In this document: in pieces, positions 36,843-44,858 of the stretch | Position numbering within the stretch: position 1 is the first letter of the stretch | How the letters are laid out: each line of letters starts with the position of its first letter | Assembly (NCBI GenBank): GCA_900143615.1 | Contig: FREU01000004.1 | Coordinates: 186,001 to 250,000 of the forward strand | Source: Rhodobacteraceae bacterium Alg231-30 | Lineage (GTDB): Bacteria > Pseudomonadota > Alphaproteobacteria > Rhodobacterales > Rhodobacteraceae | Direction: 5' to 3' | DNA length: 64,000 bases | Notes under the pieces: model-generated | Databases searched by the model: none | What the model was told of the DNA's origin: nothing | The model's input: the letters and a program-made list of their open reading frames with translations, nothing else | Position numbers and translations under genes: made by a program

Positions 36843-37643
36843 ATGCGCCAAATACCCCAAAACATCTTCCAGACTTGGAAAACCAAAGACCCCGCCCTGA
36901 TGGAACGCCCCATGCGCCGCTGGATAGCGACATGGCCTGCGCAAAATCCGGATTGGCGTGTCGAGTTCTGCGATGATGACGATTGCCTGGATCTCATCAA
37001 GACGTATTTTCCCGACCATCTTGAGACCTATCTAGCGCTCACACCTGTCGAGCGCTCTGACCTATGGCGCTTGCTTGTTGTACTGCAGCACGGCGGCCTC
37101 TACTCGGATGCCGACACAATTTGCCGGACACCGCTTTCGGATTGGATCCAGCCCGACGACGAAGCCGTGATCGGCATAGACGGCGACTACCTCAACAAAT
37201 TCCCGAACTGGCAGCCCGAGGGTCATGTGCAATCCGGCGGAGCCTATAACATGTCGCTGTGGTGGCATGACAATGTCGTGGCCTTTTCCAACTGGACCTT
37301 TGCCGCCCGCGCTGGCCATCCGATTCTGGCAGAAACCGCGCGACGTATCGAACTTAACGTGCGCGATCCGTTTTTCACCGAACAACACCCCGATTGGACC
37401 ATCAAGAAAACCGGTCCCGGTGTGCTGACCGACGTCATCTATGATTGGTTGGCCGAACGCGGCCATTCCGCGCCGGAACTGGTCTGGAGCCTGCGCAAAA
37501 CCCGCTCTGTGGTGATCGATGGGGTCCGTTTTGTTGACCGCCCAACGCTGCATTGGCGTCAGGTCAAACACTTTGGCATGGGCAGCTGGAAACCAATGTC
37601 CATCGTTGTTGCGTGGCGGAAACTGTCGCGTCACTGGCAATAA
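36843..37643 (+). CDS. Glycosyltransferase with DXD motif (Gly_transf_sug type)
   Basis: 266 residues from ATG 36843, chosen because the family begins with the pattern IPQNIFQTWK; an in-frame ATG at 36756 would add 29 unrelated residues. The DXD-containing stretch RLLVVLQHGGLYSDADTIC near 78-97 binds the nucleotide sugar and metal. Such OCH1-like enzymes act on surface polysaccharide or glycolipid. It is alone between ilvD and the urea transporter, and its acceptor is unknown. No good ribosome binding site is visible for either start. Confidence 0.82.
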   Translation: MRQIPQNIFQTWKTKDPALMERPMRRWIATWPAQNPDWRVEFCDDDDCLDLIKTYFPDHLETYLALTPVERSDLWRLLVVLQHGGLYSDADTICRTPLSDWIQPDDEAVIGIDGDYLNKFPNWQPEGHVQSGGAYNMSLWWHDNVVAFSNWTFAARAGHPILAETARRIELNVRDPFFTEQHPDWTIKKTGPGVLTDVIYDWLAERGHSAPELVWSLRKTRSVVIDGVRFVDRPTLHWRQVKHFGMGSWKPMSIVVAWRKLSRHWQ

Positions 37644-37755
37644 TCCGACGTTCCAATTCTAGGAATCAGCCTCAAATTTTATGGATCGCGCCCCACATCG
37701 GACGCGTCAAAATTCGGGAATTCCCGTCTCCCACACCAAAAGCCGCTTTCAGGAT

Positions 37756-37843
37756 GCACATTAATTTGGCGAAACGCGTCTTTATTGCACAACATTTGCA
37801 CAGTCCGACGCACTCGCTCAAAAAGTGGGCACATTAATTTGGC
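37756..37843. repeat. Direct repeat GCACATTAATTTGGC x2 upstream of urtA
   Basis: Identical 15-mers at 37756-37770 and 37829-37843, 73 bases apart (seven helical turns). The GCAC-A/T-rich-GGC shape is loosely like an NtrC site (TGCAC-N7-GTGCA) but does not match its right half. Candidate paired operator for nitrogen control of the urt operon. Confidence 0.6.
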
Positions 37844-37966
37844 ATTTCCGCTGCGTCGCAGAAGGGTAAGGGCACCCGAGGCGCGAACAAATTTCCAAGC
37901 TCGGGTGTGTGACGACCAGCGAATTGGACCTCGACACGGCCGCCACACGGATTGCAACAACAAGTT

Positions 37967-38025
37967 GCAGGGCCGAGTTAGGGTTTCCGGCGCATTTGCG
38001 CAAGGGAAACCGCCCTAAGCCCTGC
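37967..38025 (+). promoter_or_regulatory. Long leader hairpin before the urtA ribosome binding site
   Basis: GCAGGGC (37967-37973) pairs with GCCCTGC (38019-38025); TTAGGG (37978-37983) with CCCTAA (38013-38018); TTTCC (37984-37988) with GGAAA (38005-38009); and a GCGC-ATTT-GCGC tip closes it. The structure ends one base before GGAGG (38027-38031). It could regulate translation or stabilise the 5' end. It does not match a riboswitch I know. Confidence 0.7.
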
Positions 38026-38037
38026 TGGAGGATGCAC

Positions 38038-39318
38038 ATGAATTTCCTGAAAACCACTCTTGCTGGCGCGACAATGCTGGCTGGCATGTCCGGCGCTGTA
38101 CTTGCAGCTGAAGACACAATCAAAATCGGTGTTTTGCACTCGTTGTCCGGCACAATGGCGATCTCTGAGACCACTCTCAAAGACACCATGCTGATGCTGA
38201 TTGACGAGCAAAACGCCAAAGGCGGCGTGCTTGGCAAACAACTTGAAGCCGTTGTTGTCGACCCGGCGTCTGACTGGCCACTGTTTGCGGAAAAGGCCCG
38301 CGAACTGCTGACCGTGGAAGAGGTCGACGTGATGTTCGGTTGCTGGACTTCGGTATCTCGCAAATCGGTTCTGCCGGTAATTGAAGAGTTGAACGGCCTG
38401 CTGTTCTACCCCGTTCAGTACGAAGGCGAAGAGAGCTCTAAAAACGTCTTCTACACAGGCGCAGCCCCCAACCAACAGGCGATCCCCGCCACAGATTACT
38501 TCCTTGAAGAACTGGGCGTCGAAAAATTTGCCCTGCTTGGAACAGACTATGTCTACCCGCGCACAACCAACAATATTCTCGAAAGCTACCTGCAAGACAA
38601 AGGCATCGCCGCTGACGATATTTTCGTGAACTACACACCATTTGGACACTCTGACTGGTCCAAAATCGTCGCCGACGTGGTGGCTTTGGGTGCTGACGGC
38701 AAAAAAGTGGGCGTGATCTCGACCATCAACGGTGACGCAAACATCGGCTTCTACAAGGAACTGGCAGCGGCTGGCATTTCGGCTGACGACATTCCGGTTG
38801 TGGCCTTCTCGGTGGGTGAAGAAGAGCTTTCCGGTCTGGACACAACCAACCTTGTTGGCCACTTGGCTGCTTGGAACTACTTCCAGTCTGCTGAAAGCGA
38901 TCTGAACGAAGAATTCATCGCTCAGTGGAAAGCCTTCGCGGGTGAAGAGCGTGTGACCAATGACCCGATGGAAGCTCACGTGATCGGCTTTGAAATGTAT
39001 GTCAAAGCGCTTGAAGCTGCTGGCACCACAGATGTCGATGCGGTCCGCGAAGCCATGTATGGCATCGAAGTTCCAAACCTGACCGGCGGCACCGCCGTGA
39101 TGCTGCCAAACCACCACCTGGCCAAACCAGTGCTGATTGGTGAAATTCAGGACGATGGTCAGTTCGACATCATCTCCCAGACTGCAGAAGTACCTGGTGA
39201 TGCATGGACAGACTACCTGCCAGAATCAGCTGTTCTGAAGTCCGACTGGGCTGAGTTGGACTGCGGCATGTACAACACCGACACAAGCTCCTGCGTACAG
39301 ATCAAATCCAACTACTGA
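38038..39318 (+). CDS. urtA: Urea ABC transporter, substrate-binding protein
   Basis: 426 residues from the ATG at 38038, preferred over ATG 38032 for its spacing from GGAGG. Signal peptide about 1-24 (ending VLA). UrtA-specific stretches: IKIGVLHSLSGTMAISE, DPASDWPLFAEKARELL, MFGCWTSVSRKSVLPV and LLFYPVQYEGEE. It binds urea in the periplasm for the high-affinity importer UrtBCDE. A 10-bp stem-loop follows the gene and probably lets this subunit be made in excess. Confidence 0.97.
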   Translation: MNFLKTTLAGATMLAGMSGAVLAAEDTIKIGVLHSLSGTMAISETTLKDTMLMLIDEQNAKGGVLGKQLEAVVVDPASDWPLFAEKARELLTVEEVDVMFGCWTSVSRKSVLPVIEELNGLLFYPVQYEGEESSKNVFYTGAAPNQQAIPATDYFLEELGVEKFALLGTDYVYPRTTNNILESYLQDKGIAADDIFVNYTPFGHSDWSKIVADVVALGADGKKVGVISTINGDANIGFYKELAAAGISADDIPVVAFSVGEEELSGLDTTNLVGHLAAWNYFQSAESDLNEEFIAQWKAFAGEERVTNDPMEAHVIGFEMYVKALEAAGTTDVDAVREAMYGIEVPNLTGGTAVMLPNHHLAKPVLIGEIQDDGQFDIISQTAEVPGDAWTDYLPESAVLKSDWAELDCGMYNTDTSSCVQIKSNY

Positions 39319-39336
39319 TCTGACAGTGACGCAATA

Positions 39337-39363
39337 TGGTCAGGCGTAATCACCGCCTGACCA
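39337..39363 (+). repeat. Stem-loop after urtA
   Basis: TGGTCAGGCG (39337-39346) pairs perfectly with CGCCTGACCA (39354-39363) around seven bases. CTCTTAAATT follows, with no T run. In the gap between binding protein and permease it likely stabilises the urtA end of the transcript or causes partial termination. Confidence 0.7.
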
Positions 39364-39399
39364 CCTCTTAAATTCCCAGAATAAACTTAGGTCCTCGCA

Positions 39400-41343
39400 A
39401 TGCGGCACATCCTTTTCTCTCTGTGCGCAGCGATGCTGCTCGCCCTGACGCTCCCGGCAATGGCACAAACGCCCTCAGGTCCTGTGCAAACACTTCTGCA
39501 AGAGCACAGCGCGCTGATCGAAAAAGCCTCGCGCAAAACCGTCCAACCGGCCATCGATGCTTTGGCCACTTCTGGCCTGCCCGCCGCGCAGACTGTTTTG
39601 CAAAAATGGCAATCCAAAGACATGTGGCTGCGCAAAGACCAAGACGGTTTTTTCTGGGCCGAAGACCTCGGCGACAAACAATACCGCCTCTATGATTTTG
39701 ATACGGACCAGCCTGTTGGCGACTACGACAAAAAAGCCCTTAAACAACTCAAACCCAACAGCGGTGTGCGCGCCCTGATCGGTGTGGCCCTTGTTCAGTT
39801 CCAACTCAGCGACCCGGACCCAATCCGCCGCCAAGAAGCTTTGACGGCTATCAAACGGGACTCCGCTCCGGCCCACCTTGCCCCTCTACGGGCATCAATC
39901 GAGGGCGAAACCGATCCCGCGATCAAGGCTCGCAAAGAACAACTCGAAGTTCTTCTGACGTTGCGGTTTGACACTGACGACGCCGCCCGCGTCGCCGCGA
40001 TAGAGAGCATCTCCAAGGACATCTCCCTAGATGCCCGCGCCGCGTTGAATTCCCTGCTAACCAGCTCAATCAAATATGCTCCGGCGGAGACTGCGAACAT
40101 CGCGGGTCCCGTCGAGCCAGGCAGTGCAGACCTCACTGTCGAGGCCGCCTATGACATGATGGTAGCCGAAAATGCGGCAACCGCGCTGCCCTCAGCCGTC
40201 GAACGCAAAACCTTCCTTAGTGAAAACATCCAAGGTGGTCTTGTTGGCGGTATCCCCGTTGCGCAGTTGTCGACCCAAGAGGCACGCGACCGCGCCTATG
40301 CTACACTCAACCCGACCTGGTCGGCCGACGTATCCAAAGCGAGCATCGTCGCCAACGCCCCGTTTTTCCGCGTCTACGCCGAGCCCTCCTCTGCGGTGAC
40401 CACCGCCGCAGAGAAAGCCCTCAACAGCATCAACACCCGTGTCGGCTTTAACCAATCGCTCGATCTCTTGCTTGATGGCTTGTCACTGGCCTCAATCTTC
40501 TTCCTCGCTGCCATCGGCCTCGCCATCACCTTTGGTGTGATGGGCGTGATCAACATGGCGCATGGCGAATTCATCATGATGGGCGCCTACACCGGCTATG
40601 TCGTGCAACAGATGGTGCCCAACTACACCGTTTCGATCCTGATCGCGCTGCCGCTGGCCTTTGCCGTCACATTCGCAGCAGGCGTTGCCATGGAGCGTCT
40701 GGTGATCCGCCACCTCTATTCCCGTCCGCTGGAAACGCTTCTGGCCACCTTCGGGATTTCCATCGCCCTGCAACAGATCGCCAAGAACATCTTTGGCACC
40801 CAGGCCCGCCCGCTTACAGCCCCCGGCTGGCTTGACGGCGCGTGGGTTCTGAACGACGTAGTCTCCATCAGCTACATCCGCATCGCGATCTTCGTGCTCG
40901 CCCTGATCTTCCTTGCGGTGTTCCTCTTTATCATGAACCGCACGCGCCTTGGCCTTGAGACCCGCGCGGTCACCCAAAACCCGCGCATGGCCGCCTCGAT
41001 GGGCATCAACCCCGACCGCGTGAACATGCTCACCTTCGGCCTTGGCTCGGGTATCGCAGGTATCGCAGGCGTCGCCATTGGGCTGTTTGCCAAGGTCACC
41101 TCCGAGCTCGGCTCCGACTATATCGTGCAATCCTTCATGACCGTGGTTGTCGGCGGCGTTGGCAACATCTGGGGCACGCTTGCGGGCGCTGCAATGATCG
41201 GCTTCCTGCAAAAAGGCATCGAATGGGGCAACCCTTCCAATACGCTCGCCGCCCAGACCTATATGATCGTCTTCATCATCATCTTCATCCAGTTCCGCCC
41301 CCGCGGCATCATCGCCCTCAAGGGCCGTGCGGCAGGAGATTGA
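39400..41343 (+). CDS. urtB: Urea ABC transporter, permease UrtB
   Basis: 647 residues. Signal-like N-terminus (1-22), then a long soluble region (about 25-340) with alpha-helical repeats, which UrtB proteins carry in the periplasm; then a LivH-type membrane domain with about eight segments (about 350-645). Motifs: AIGLAITFGVMGVINMAHGEFIMMGAYTG and NPRMAASMGINPDRVNMLTFGLGSGIAG. It is one of the two channel halves for urea. It is followed by urtC after 51 bases. Confidence 0.95.
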   Translation: MRHILFSLCAAMLLALTLPAMAQTPSGPVQTLLQEHSALIEKASRKTVQPAIDALATSGLPAAQTVLQKWQSKDMWLRKDQDGFFWAEDLGDKQYRLYDFDTDQPVGDYDKKALKQLKPNSGVRALIGVALVQFQLSDPDPIRRQEALTAIKRDSAPAHLAPLRASIEGETDPAIKARKEQLEVLLTLRFDTDDAARVAAIESISKDISLDARAALNSLLTSSIKYAPAETANIAGPVEPGSADLTVEAAYDMMVAENAATALPSAVERKTFLSENIQGGLVGGIPVAQLSTQEARDRAYATLNPTWSADVSKASIVANAPFFRVYAEPSSAVTTAAEKALNSINTRVGFNQSLDLLLDGLSLASIFFLAAIGLAITFGVMGVINMAHGEFIMMGAYTGYVVQQMVPNYTVSILIALPLAFAVTFAAGVAMERLVIRHLYSRPLETLLATFGISIALQQIAKNIFGTQARPLTAPGWLDGAWVLNDVVSISYIRIAIFVLALIFLAVFLFIMNRTRLGLETRAVTQNPRMAASMGINPDRVNMLTFGLGSGIAGIAGVAIGLFAKVTSELGSDYIVQSFMTVVVGGVGNIWGTLAGAAMIGFLQKGIEWGNPSNTLAAQTYMIVFIIIFIQFRPRGIIALKGRAAGD

Positions 41344-41394
41344 TCCAATGACCCAACCGTTCTTTCGCCAAATATTCGTCGGGGGTTTCACCCA

Positions 41395-42627
41395 ATGAGA
41401 AAATCACTCTTCGCCCGCAATCCTTCGGTGCTGATCTTTCTCACCTGTCTTGCGCTCTTCACCCTTGGGGTGACCGTGCTGTCCGAAGCATTCGGCACCG
41501 ACATGATCTCCACCAGCTTTGTCAAAACACTGGGCAAAACCCTCTGTCTGTGCCTGATCGCTTTGGCGATGGATCTGGTCTGGGGCTACACAGGTATCCT
41601 CAGCCTTGGCCACTTCGCCTTCTTCGGGCTTGGTGGCTATATGATTGGCATGTGGCTGATGTATGAGCGCACGCGCGACATCATTGTGACCTCCATGGCC
41701 AACAATCCGATCCCACCGACAGATTCCGAAGTTGTCGCGGCCATCGGCAACCAGATCTTCGGTGTGGTCGGCAGCTCGGACTTTCCGCTGATCTGGGGGT
41801 TCTCCCACAGCCTGACGTTACAGCTGATCCTTGTGGTCGCGGTGCCCGGCCTTCTGGCGCTGATCTTTGGCTGGCTTGCCTTCCGCTCTCGCGTGACCGG
41901 CGTCTATCTGTCGATCCTGACCCAAGCCATGACCCTCGCGCTTGCCCTGTACCTTTTCCAAAACGACAGCGGCCTGCGTGGTAACAACGGACTCTCCGGT
42001 TTGCAAAACCTGCCCGGACTGGATGATGTACCCCAATCGGTGGTCTCGATCTGGTTTCTTTGGGCTTCGGCTCTGGCGCTAGGCCTTGGCTATATCTTTG
42101 CGGCTTGGGTTGTCTCGGGTAAATTCGGCTCGGTCCTGCGCGGTATCCGCGACGACGAAGCCCGCGTGCGCTTTCTCGGCTACTCCGTGGAGGGCTACAA
42201 GCTCTTCATCTTCACCGTGACCGCGATCATCTCGGCCATCGCCGGCGCGCTCTATTATCCGCAGGCCGGCATCATCAACCCCGCCGAAATTGCCCCCATC
42301 GCATCAATCTATCTCGCTGTCTGGGTCGCCATTGGTGGACGTGGACGGCTTTATGGCGCCGTCATCGGTGCTGCCTTCGTTAGCCTTGTCTCAACGTGGT
42401 TCACAGGCGGTCAGGTGCCGTCGATCCCACTTGGGTTCTACACGATCGATTGGGTTGACTGGTGGCAGGTTGTGCTGGGCCTCAGCTTTGTGCTGGTCAC
42501 ACTCTTTGCGCCCAAAGGCATCGGTGGGTTGTTTGACCTGATCTCGGGGCGCACTTCCCCCAACCGCCACGGCCAGGACCTAGGGCCAGGCGCAGGATCC
42601 CTGCAAGAACAGGAAGCTGAATCATGA
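41395..42627 (+). CDS. urtC: Urea ABC transporter, permease UrtC
   Basis: 410 residues with about ten hydrophobic segments, LivM-type. Motifs: LAMDLVWGYTGILSLGHFAFFGLGGYMIG and the coupling loop GIRDDEARVRFLGYSVEGYKL (near 245-265). Cytoplasmic tail rich in Gly, Pro and Gln. It pairs with UrtB. It overlaps urtD by four bases (ATGA at 42624). Confidence 0.96.
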   Translation: MRKSLFARNPSVLIFLTCLALFTLGVTVLSEAFGTDMISTSFVKTLGKTLCLCLIALAMDLVWGYTGILSLGHFAFFGLGGYMIGMWLMYERTRDIIVTSMANNPIPPTDSEVVAAIGNQIFGVVGSSDFPLIWGFSHSLTLQLILVVAVPGLLALIFGWLAFRSRVTGVYLSILTQAMTLALALYLFQNDSGLRGNNGLSGLQNLPGLDDVPQSVVSIWFLWASALALGLGYIFAAWVVSGKFGSVLRGIRDDEARVRFLGYSVEGYKLFIFTVTAIISAIAGALYYPQAGIINPAEIAPIASIYLAVWVAIGGRGRLYGAVIGAAFVSLVSTWFTGGQVPSIPLGFYTIDWVDWWQVVLGLSFVLVTLFAPKGIGGLFDLISGRTSPNRHGQDLGPGAGSLQEQEAES

Positions 42628-43364
42628 GCACCCTTCTCGAAGTCTCCGGCGTTTCGGTCAGCTTTGATGGTTTCAAAGCCATCAACAACCTCAGCTTTCA
42701 AATTGGCAATGCTGAAATGCGCGCCATCATCGGACCCAACGGCGCAGGTAAAACCACCTTCATGGATATTGTCACCGGCAAAACCCGTCCCAACGAGGGC
42801 CGTGTGATCTGGGGCGAAAAATCTGTCTCGCTGCTCAAGATGTCCGAGGCTCAAATCGCCCGCGCAGGTGTGGGGCGCAAATTCCAGCGCCCGACCGTTT
42901 TTGAAGACCAGAGTGTCTTTGACAACCTGCTTATGGCCCTCAAGAAACAACGCGGCCCGCTGTCTGTACTGCTCTATCGCAAGTCCGAAGAAGACACTGC
43001 CAAAGTCCAGGAACTGGCCGCCGAAATTGGCCTTGTCGATCAACTGCCGCGCAAATCAGGCGAGTTGAGCCACGGCCAAAAACAATGGCTCGAAATTGGC
43101 ATGTTGCTGGCGCAGGATCCGCGGCTGTTGCTGGTGGATGAACCCGCCGCAGGCATGACACCGGAAGAGCGCGAGCACACCACTTCGATCCTTGTAGAAG
43201 CGGCCAAAACCCGCGCGGTGGTCGTCGTCGAACATGACATGGAATTTGTCCGCCGCCTCAATTGCAAAGTGACCGTGCTGCATGAAGGCTCTGTCTTGGC
43301 CGAAGGCTCGCTGGACCATGTTACATCCAATCAGGACGTCATCGACGTCTATCTGGGACGCTAA
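42624..43364 (+). CDS. urtD: Urea ABC transporter, ATPase UrtD
   Basis: 246 residues. Walker A GPNGAGKTT near 39-47; GRKFQRPTVFEDQSVFDNL typical of the LivG type; signature LSHGQKQWLEIGM; Walker B LLLVDEPAAGM; H-loop VVEHDM. It hydrolyses ATP with UrtE to drive urea import. Coupled to urtC by overlap and followed by urtE three bases after its stop. Confidence 0.96.
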   Translation: MSTLLEVSGVSVSFDGFKAINNLSFQIGNAEMRAIIGPNGAGKTTFMDIVTGKTRPNEGRVIWGEKSVSLLKMSEAQIARAGVGRKFQRPTVFEDQSVFDNLLMALKKQRGPLSVLLYRKSEEDTAKVQELAAEIGLVDQLPRKSGELSHGQKQWLEIGMLLAQDPRLLLVDEPAAGMTPEEREHTTSILVEAAKTRAVVVVEHDMEFVRRLNCKVTVLHEGSVLAEGSLDHVTSNQDVIDVYLGR

Positions 43365-43367
43365 AAA

Positions 43368-44063
43368 ATGTTGAAGATCGAAAACCTGAACCTGCACTAC
43401 GGTGGCTCCCAAATCCTCTATGACATTTCGATGCTAGCGGAACTGGGCAAGACCACATGCATCATGGGCACCAATGGTGTGGGCAAAACCAGCCTGCTCA
43501 AGGCCATTTCCGGCACGCATGGTCGCAGCTCTGGTGGCATCACATTCAATGGTCAAACCCTCGGAAAGCTACCCGCCCACGCAATGGCGCAACTTGGCGT
43601 TGGCTATGTGCCTCAGGGGCGCGATATCTTCCCCTTGCTGACAGTGCGCGAAAACCTGGAAATCGGATTTGCCTGCCTGCCGCGCTCTGAACATGTGATC
43701 CCCGATGAAATCTTTGAACTGTTCCCGATCCTCAAGGAGTTTCTCAACCGTCGTGGTGGCGATCTTTCCGGCGGCCAACAGCAGCAACTCGCAATCGCCC
43801 GCGCGCTGATCACCAAGCCGAAACTCTTGCTATTGGACGAACCCACCGAAGGCATTCAGCCCAATATCATCAAACAGATCGGTCGCGTGATCGACATCCT
43901 GCGCGATCGTGGTGATATGGCGATTGTTTTGGTCGAGCAGTTTTTTGACTTTGCCTACGAGCACGCCGACGCCTTTGTCATCCTGCGACGCGGCGAAGTG
44001 GTTAAATCCGGCGCCGCAGGCACACTTAGCCGCGACGAGCTGCTGCAAGCGGTCTCTGTCTAG
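43368..44063 (+). CDS. urtE: Urea ABC transporter, ATPase UrtE
   Basis: 231 residues. Walker A GTNGVGKTS near 35-43; VGYVPQGRDIFPLLTVRENL; signature LSGGQQQQLAIAR; Walker B LLLLDEPTEGIQPNII; H-loop VEQFFDFA. LivF type, second ATPase of the urea importer. The operon ends here, ten bases before the end of the convergent PAS-LuxR gene. Confidence 0.96.
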   Translation: MLKIENLNLHYGGSQILYDISMLAELGKTTCIMGTNGVGKTSLLKAISGTHGRSSGGITFNGQTLGKLPAHAMAQLGVGYVPQGRDIFPLLTVRENLEIGFACLPRSEHVIPDEIFELFPILKEFLNRRGGDLSGGQQQQLAIARALITKPKLLLLDEPTEGIQPNIIKQIGRVIDILRDRGDMAIVLVEQFFDFAYEHADAFVILRRGEVVKSGAAGTLSRDELLQAVSV

Positions 44064-44073
44064 TCCGATCCGT

Positions 44074-44613
44074 CTAAGGCGCACCGATTGTCAAACGTGA
44101 CAGCAATTCAGCTGCGTTTTTGACACTGAAGCGCTTCAAAAGGCGCGCGCGCACGTCTTCAATCGTGCGTGGTGACAGCCCCAGCTCCCGAGCGATTTCT
44201 TTGCTGGTCAGCCCGCGCCCCAGACCACTCACCACCTGACGCTCCCGCGCACTTAGGGAGACAGGCGGCACCTCCATGATCTCGGCGAAAGTCATCACAA
44301 CCTGCGCCAGCGGTGTTTCCGGCGTCAATGAATGCGCCCGAAAACGGCACCAAACCTGCCCGCCATCCCGTCGGCGCATCATGCGTTCGTCGGAATACAC
44401 GCCGTCCTGTTGCAATAGCTCCAGACCAATGTCGCGCACCCGCTCAAACTCTTCGTTAGATGCATAAAGCAGGCGAAACGACTGCCCCAACAGGTCTTCG
44501 CGGCTGTAGCCAACCATATCCGCAAAGGTCTGGTTGCAGGCAGAAATGACCCGATCCTCTGTTAGTACAATACCTGCAGGCGCCTGATCATAGGCAACGC
44601 GATCCAAATCCAT
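44074..44613 (-). CDS. PAS domain LuxR-family transcriptional regulator
   Basis: 179 residues from the ATG at 44613 (GAGGG upstream); the frame extends to a TTG at 44628 inside the operator array. The N-terminal PAS domain (about 5-105: APAGIVLTEDRVISACNQTFADMVGYSREDLLGQSFRLLY) may sense a small ligand or redox state. The C-terminal LuxR/GerE helix-turn-helix is LSARERQVVSGLGRGLTSKEIARELGLSPRTIEDVRARLLKRF. There is no receiver or autoinducer domain. It is divergent from the M20/ABC operon, with eight half-sites between them, so it probably controls itself and that operon. Confidence 0.93.
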   Translation of the reverse strand: MDLDRVAYDQAPAGIVLTEDRVISACNQTFADMVGYSREDLLGQSFRLLYASNEEFERVRDIGLELLQQDGVYSDERMMRRRDGGQVWCRFRAHSLTPETPLAQVVMTFAEIMEVPPVSLSARERQVVSGLGRGLTSKEIARELGLSPRTIEDVRARLLKRFSVKNAAELLSRLTIGAP

Positions 44614-44627
44614 TTTAAGGTCCCTCA

Positions 44628-44726
44628 ACCGTATTCATACGGTGTTGATACCGTATCCCCTGACTGTCAGTCTACGGTATTAATACCGTAGCATACCAAC
44701 CGTAATCTTACGGTATTGATACCGTA
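44628..44726. promoter_or_regulatory. Operator array: eight ACCGTA/TACGGT half-sites in regularly spaced palindromes
   Basis: TACGGTATTNATACCGTA-type 18-bp palindromes stand at 44638-44655 (one mismatch, TACGGTGTT), 44673-44690 (perfect) and 44709-44726, at steps of 35 and 36 bases. The outer two each carry an extra ACCGTA half-site ten bases before, making identical triplets at 44628-44655 and 44699-44726, 71 bases apart. 18-bp inverted repeats fit LuxR-type dimers. The array lies between the PAS-LuxR gene and the M20 operon. Confidence 0.88.
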
Positions 44727-44858
44727 GTGCCGTCTACGTCACTCTGATCGGGCTGAAAAGGCCATGATCGGGCGTCGTGCACTCGGCTGCATATTCCGCC
44801 TCTCCCTCAGGAGGCCAACGCCCCGTCCGGCAAATCAGCTGCCCGCGAAAGGAACCCG

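Larger units (their letters stand above)
37644..38037. promoter_or_regulatory. 394-bp control region upstream of urtA
   Basis: No gene is supported. It contains two copies of a 15-bp direct repeat (37756-37770 and 37829-37843), two TTGCACA-like words near 37785-37802, a CTGC-GTC-GCAG palindrome at 37851-37861, and a long structured leader at 37967-38025 ending next to the urtA ribosome binding site. This points to regulated transcription plus a structured 5' leader. Confidence 0.65.

Noticed and set aside
37841-37854. Sigma-54 promoter (GG-N10-GC) upstream of urtA
   Set aside because: TGGCAT-N5-CTGCG fits the minimal spacing, but one match of four fixed bases in a 394-bp region is weak and the -24 element is imperfect. 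Mapping of the transcript start would decide.
37967-38025. Guanidine or other known riboswitch before urtA
   Set aside because: The pairing is one long nested hairpin and lacks the conserved unpaired elements I know for guanidine-I to -III classes.
37978-39117. 379-codon minus-strand open frame
   Set aside because: Antisense to urtA, whose identity is certain.
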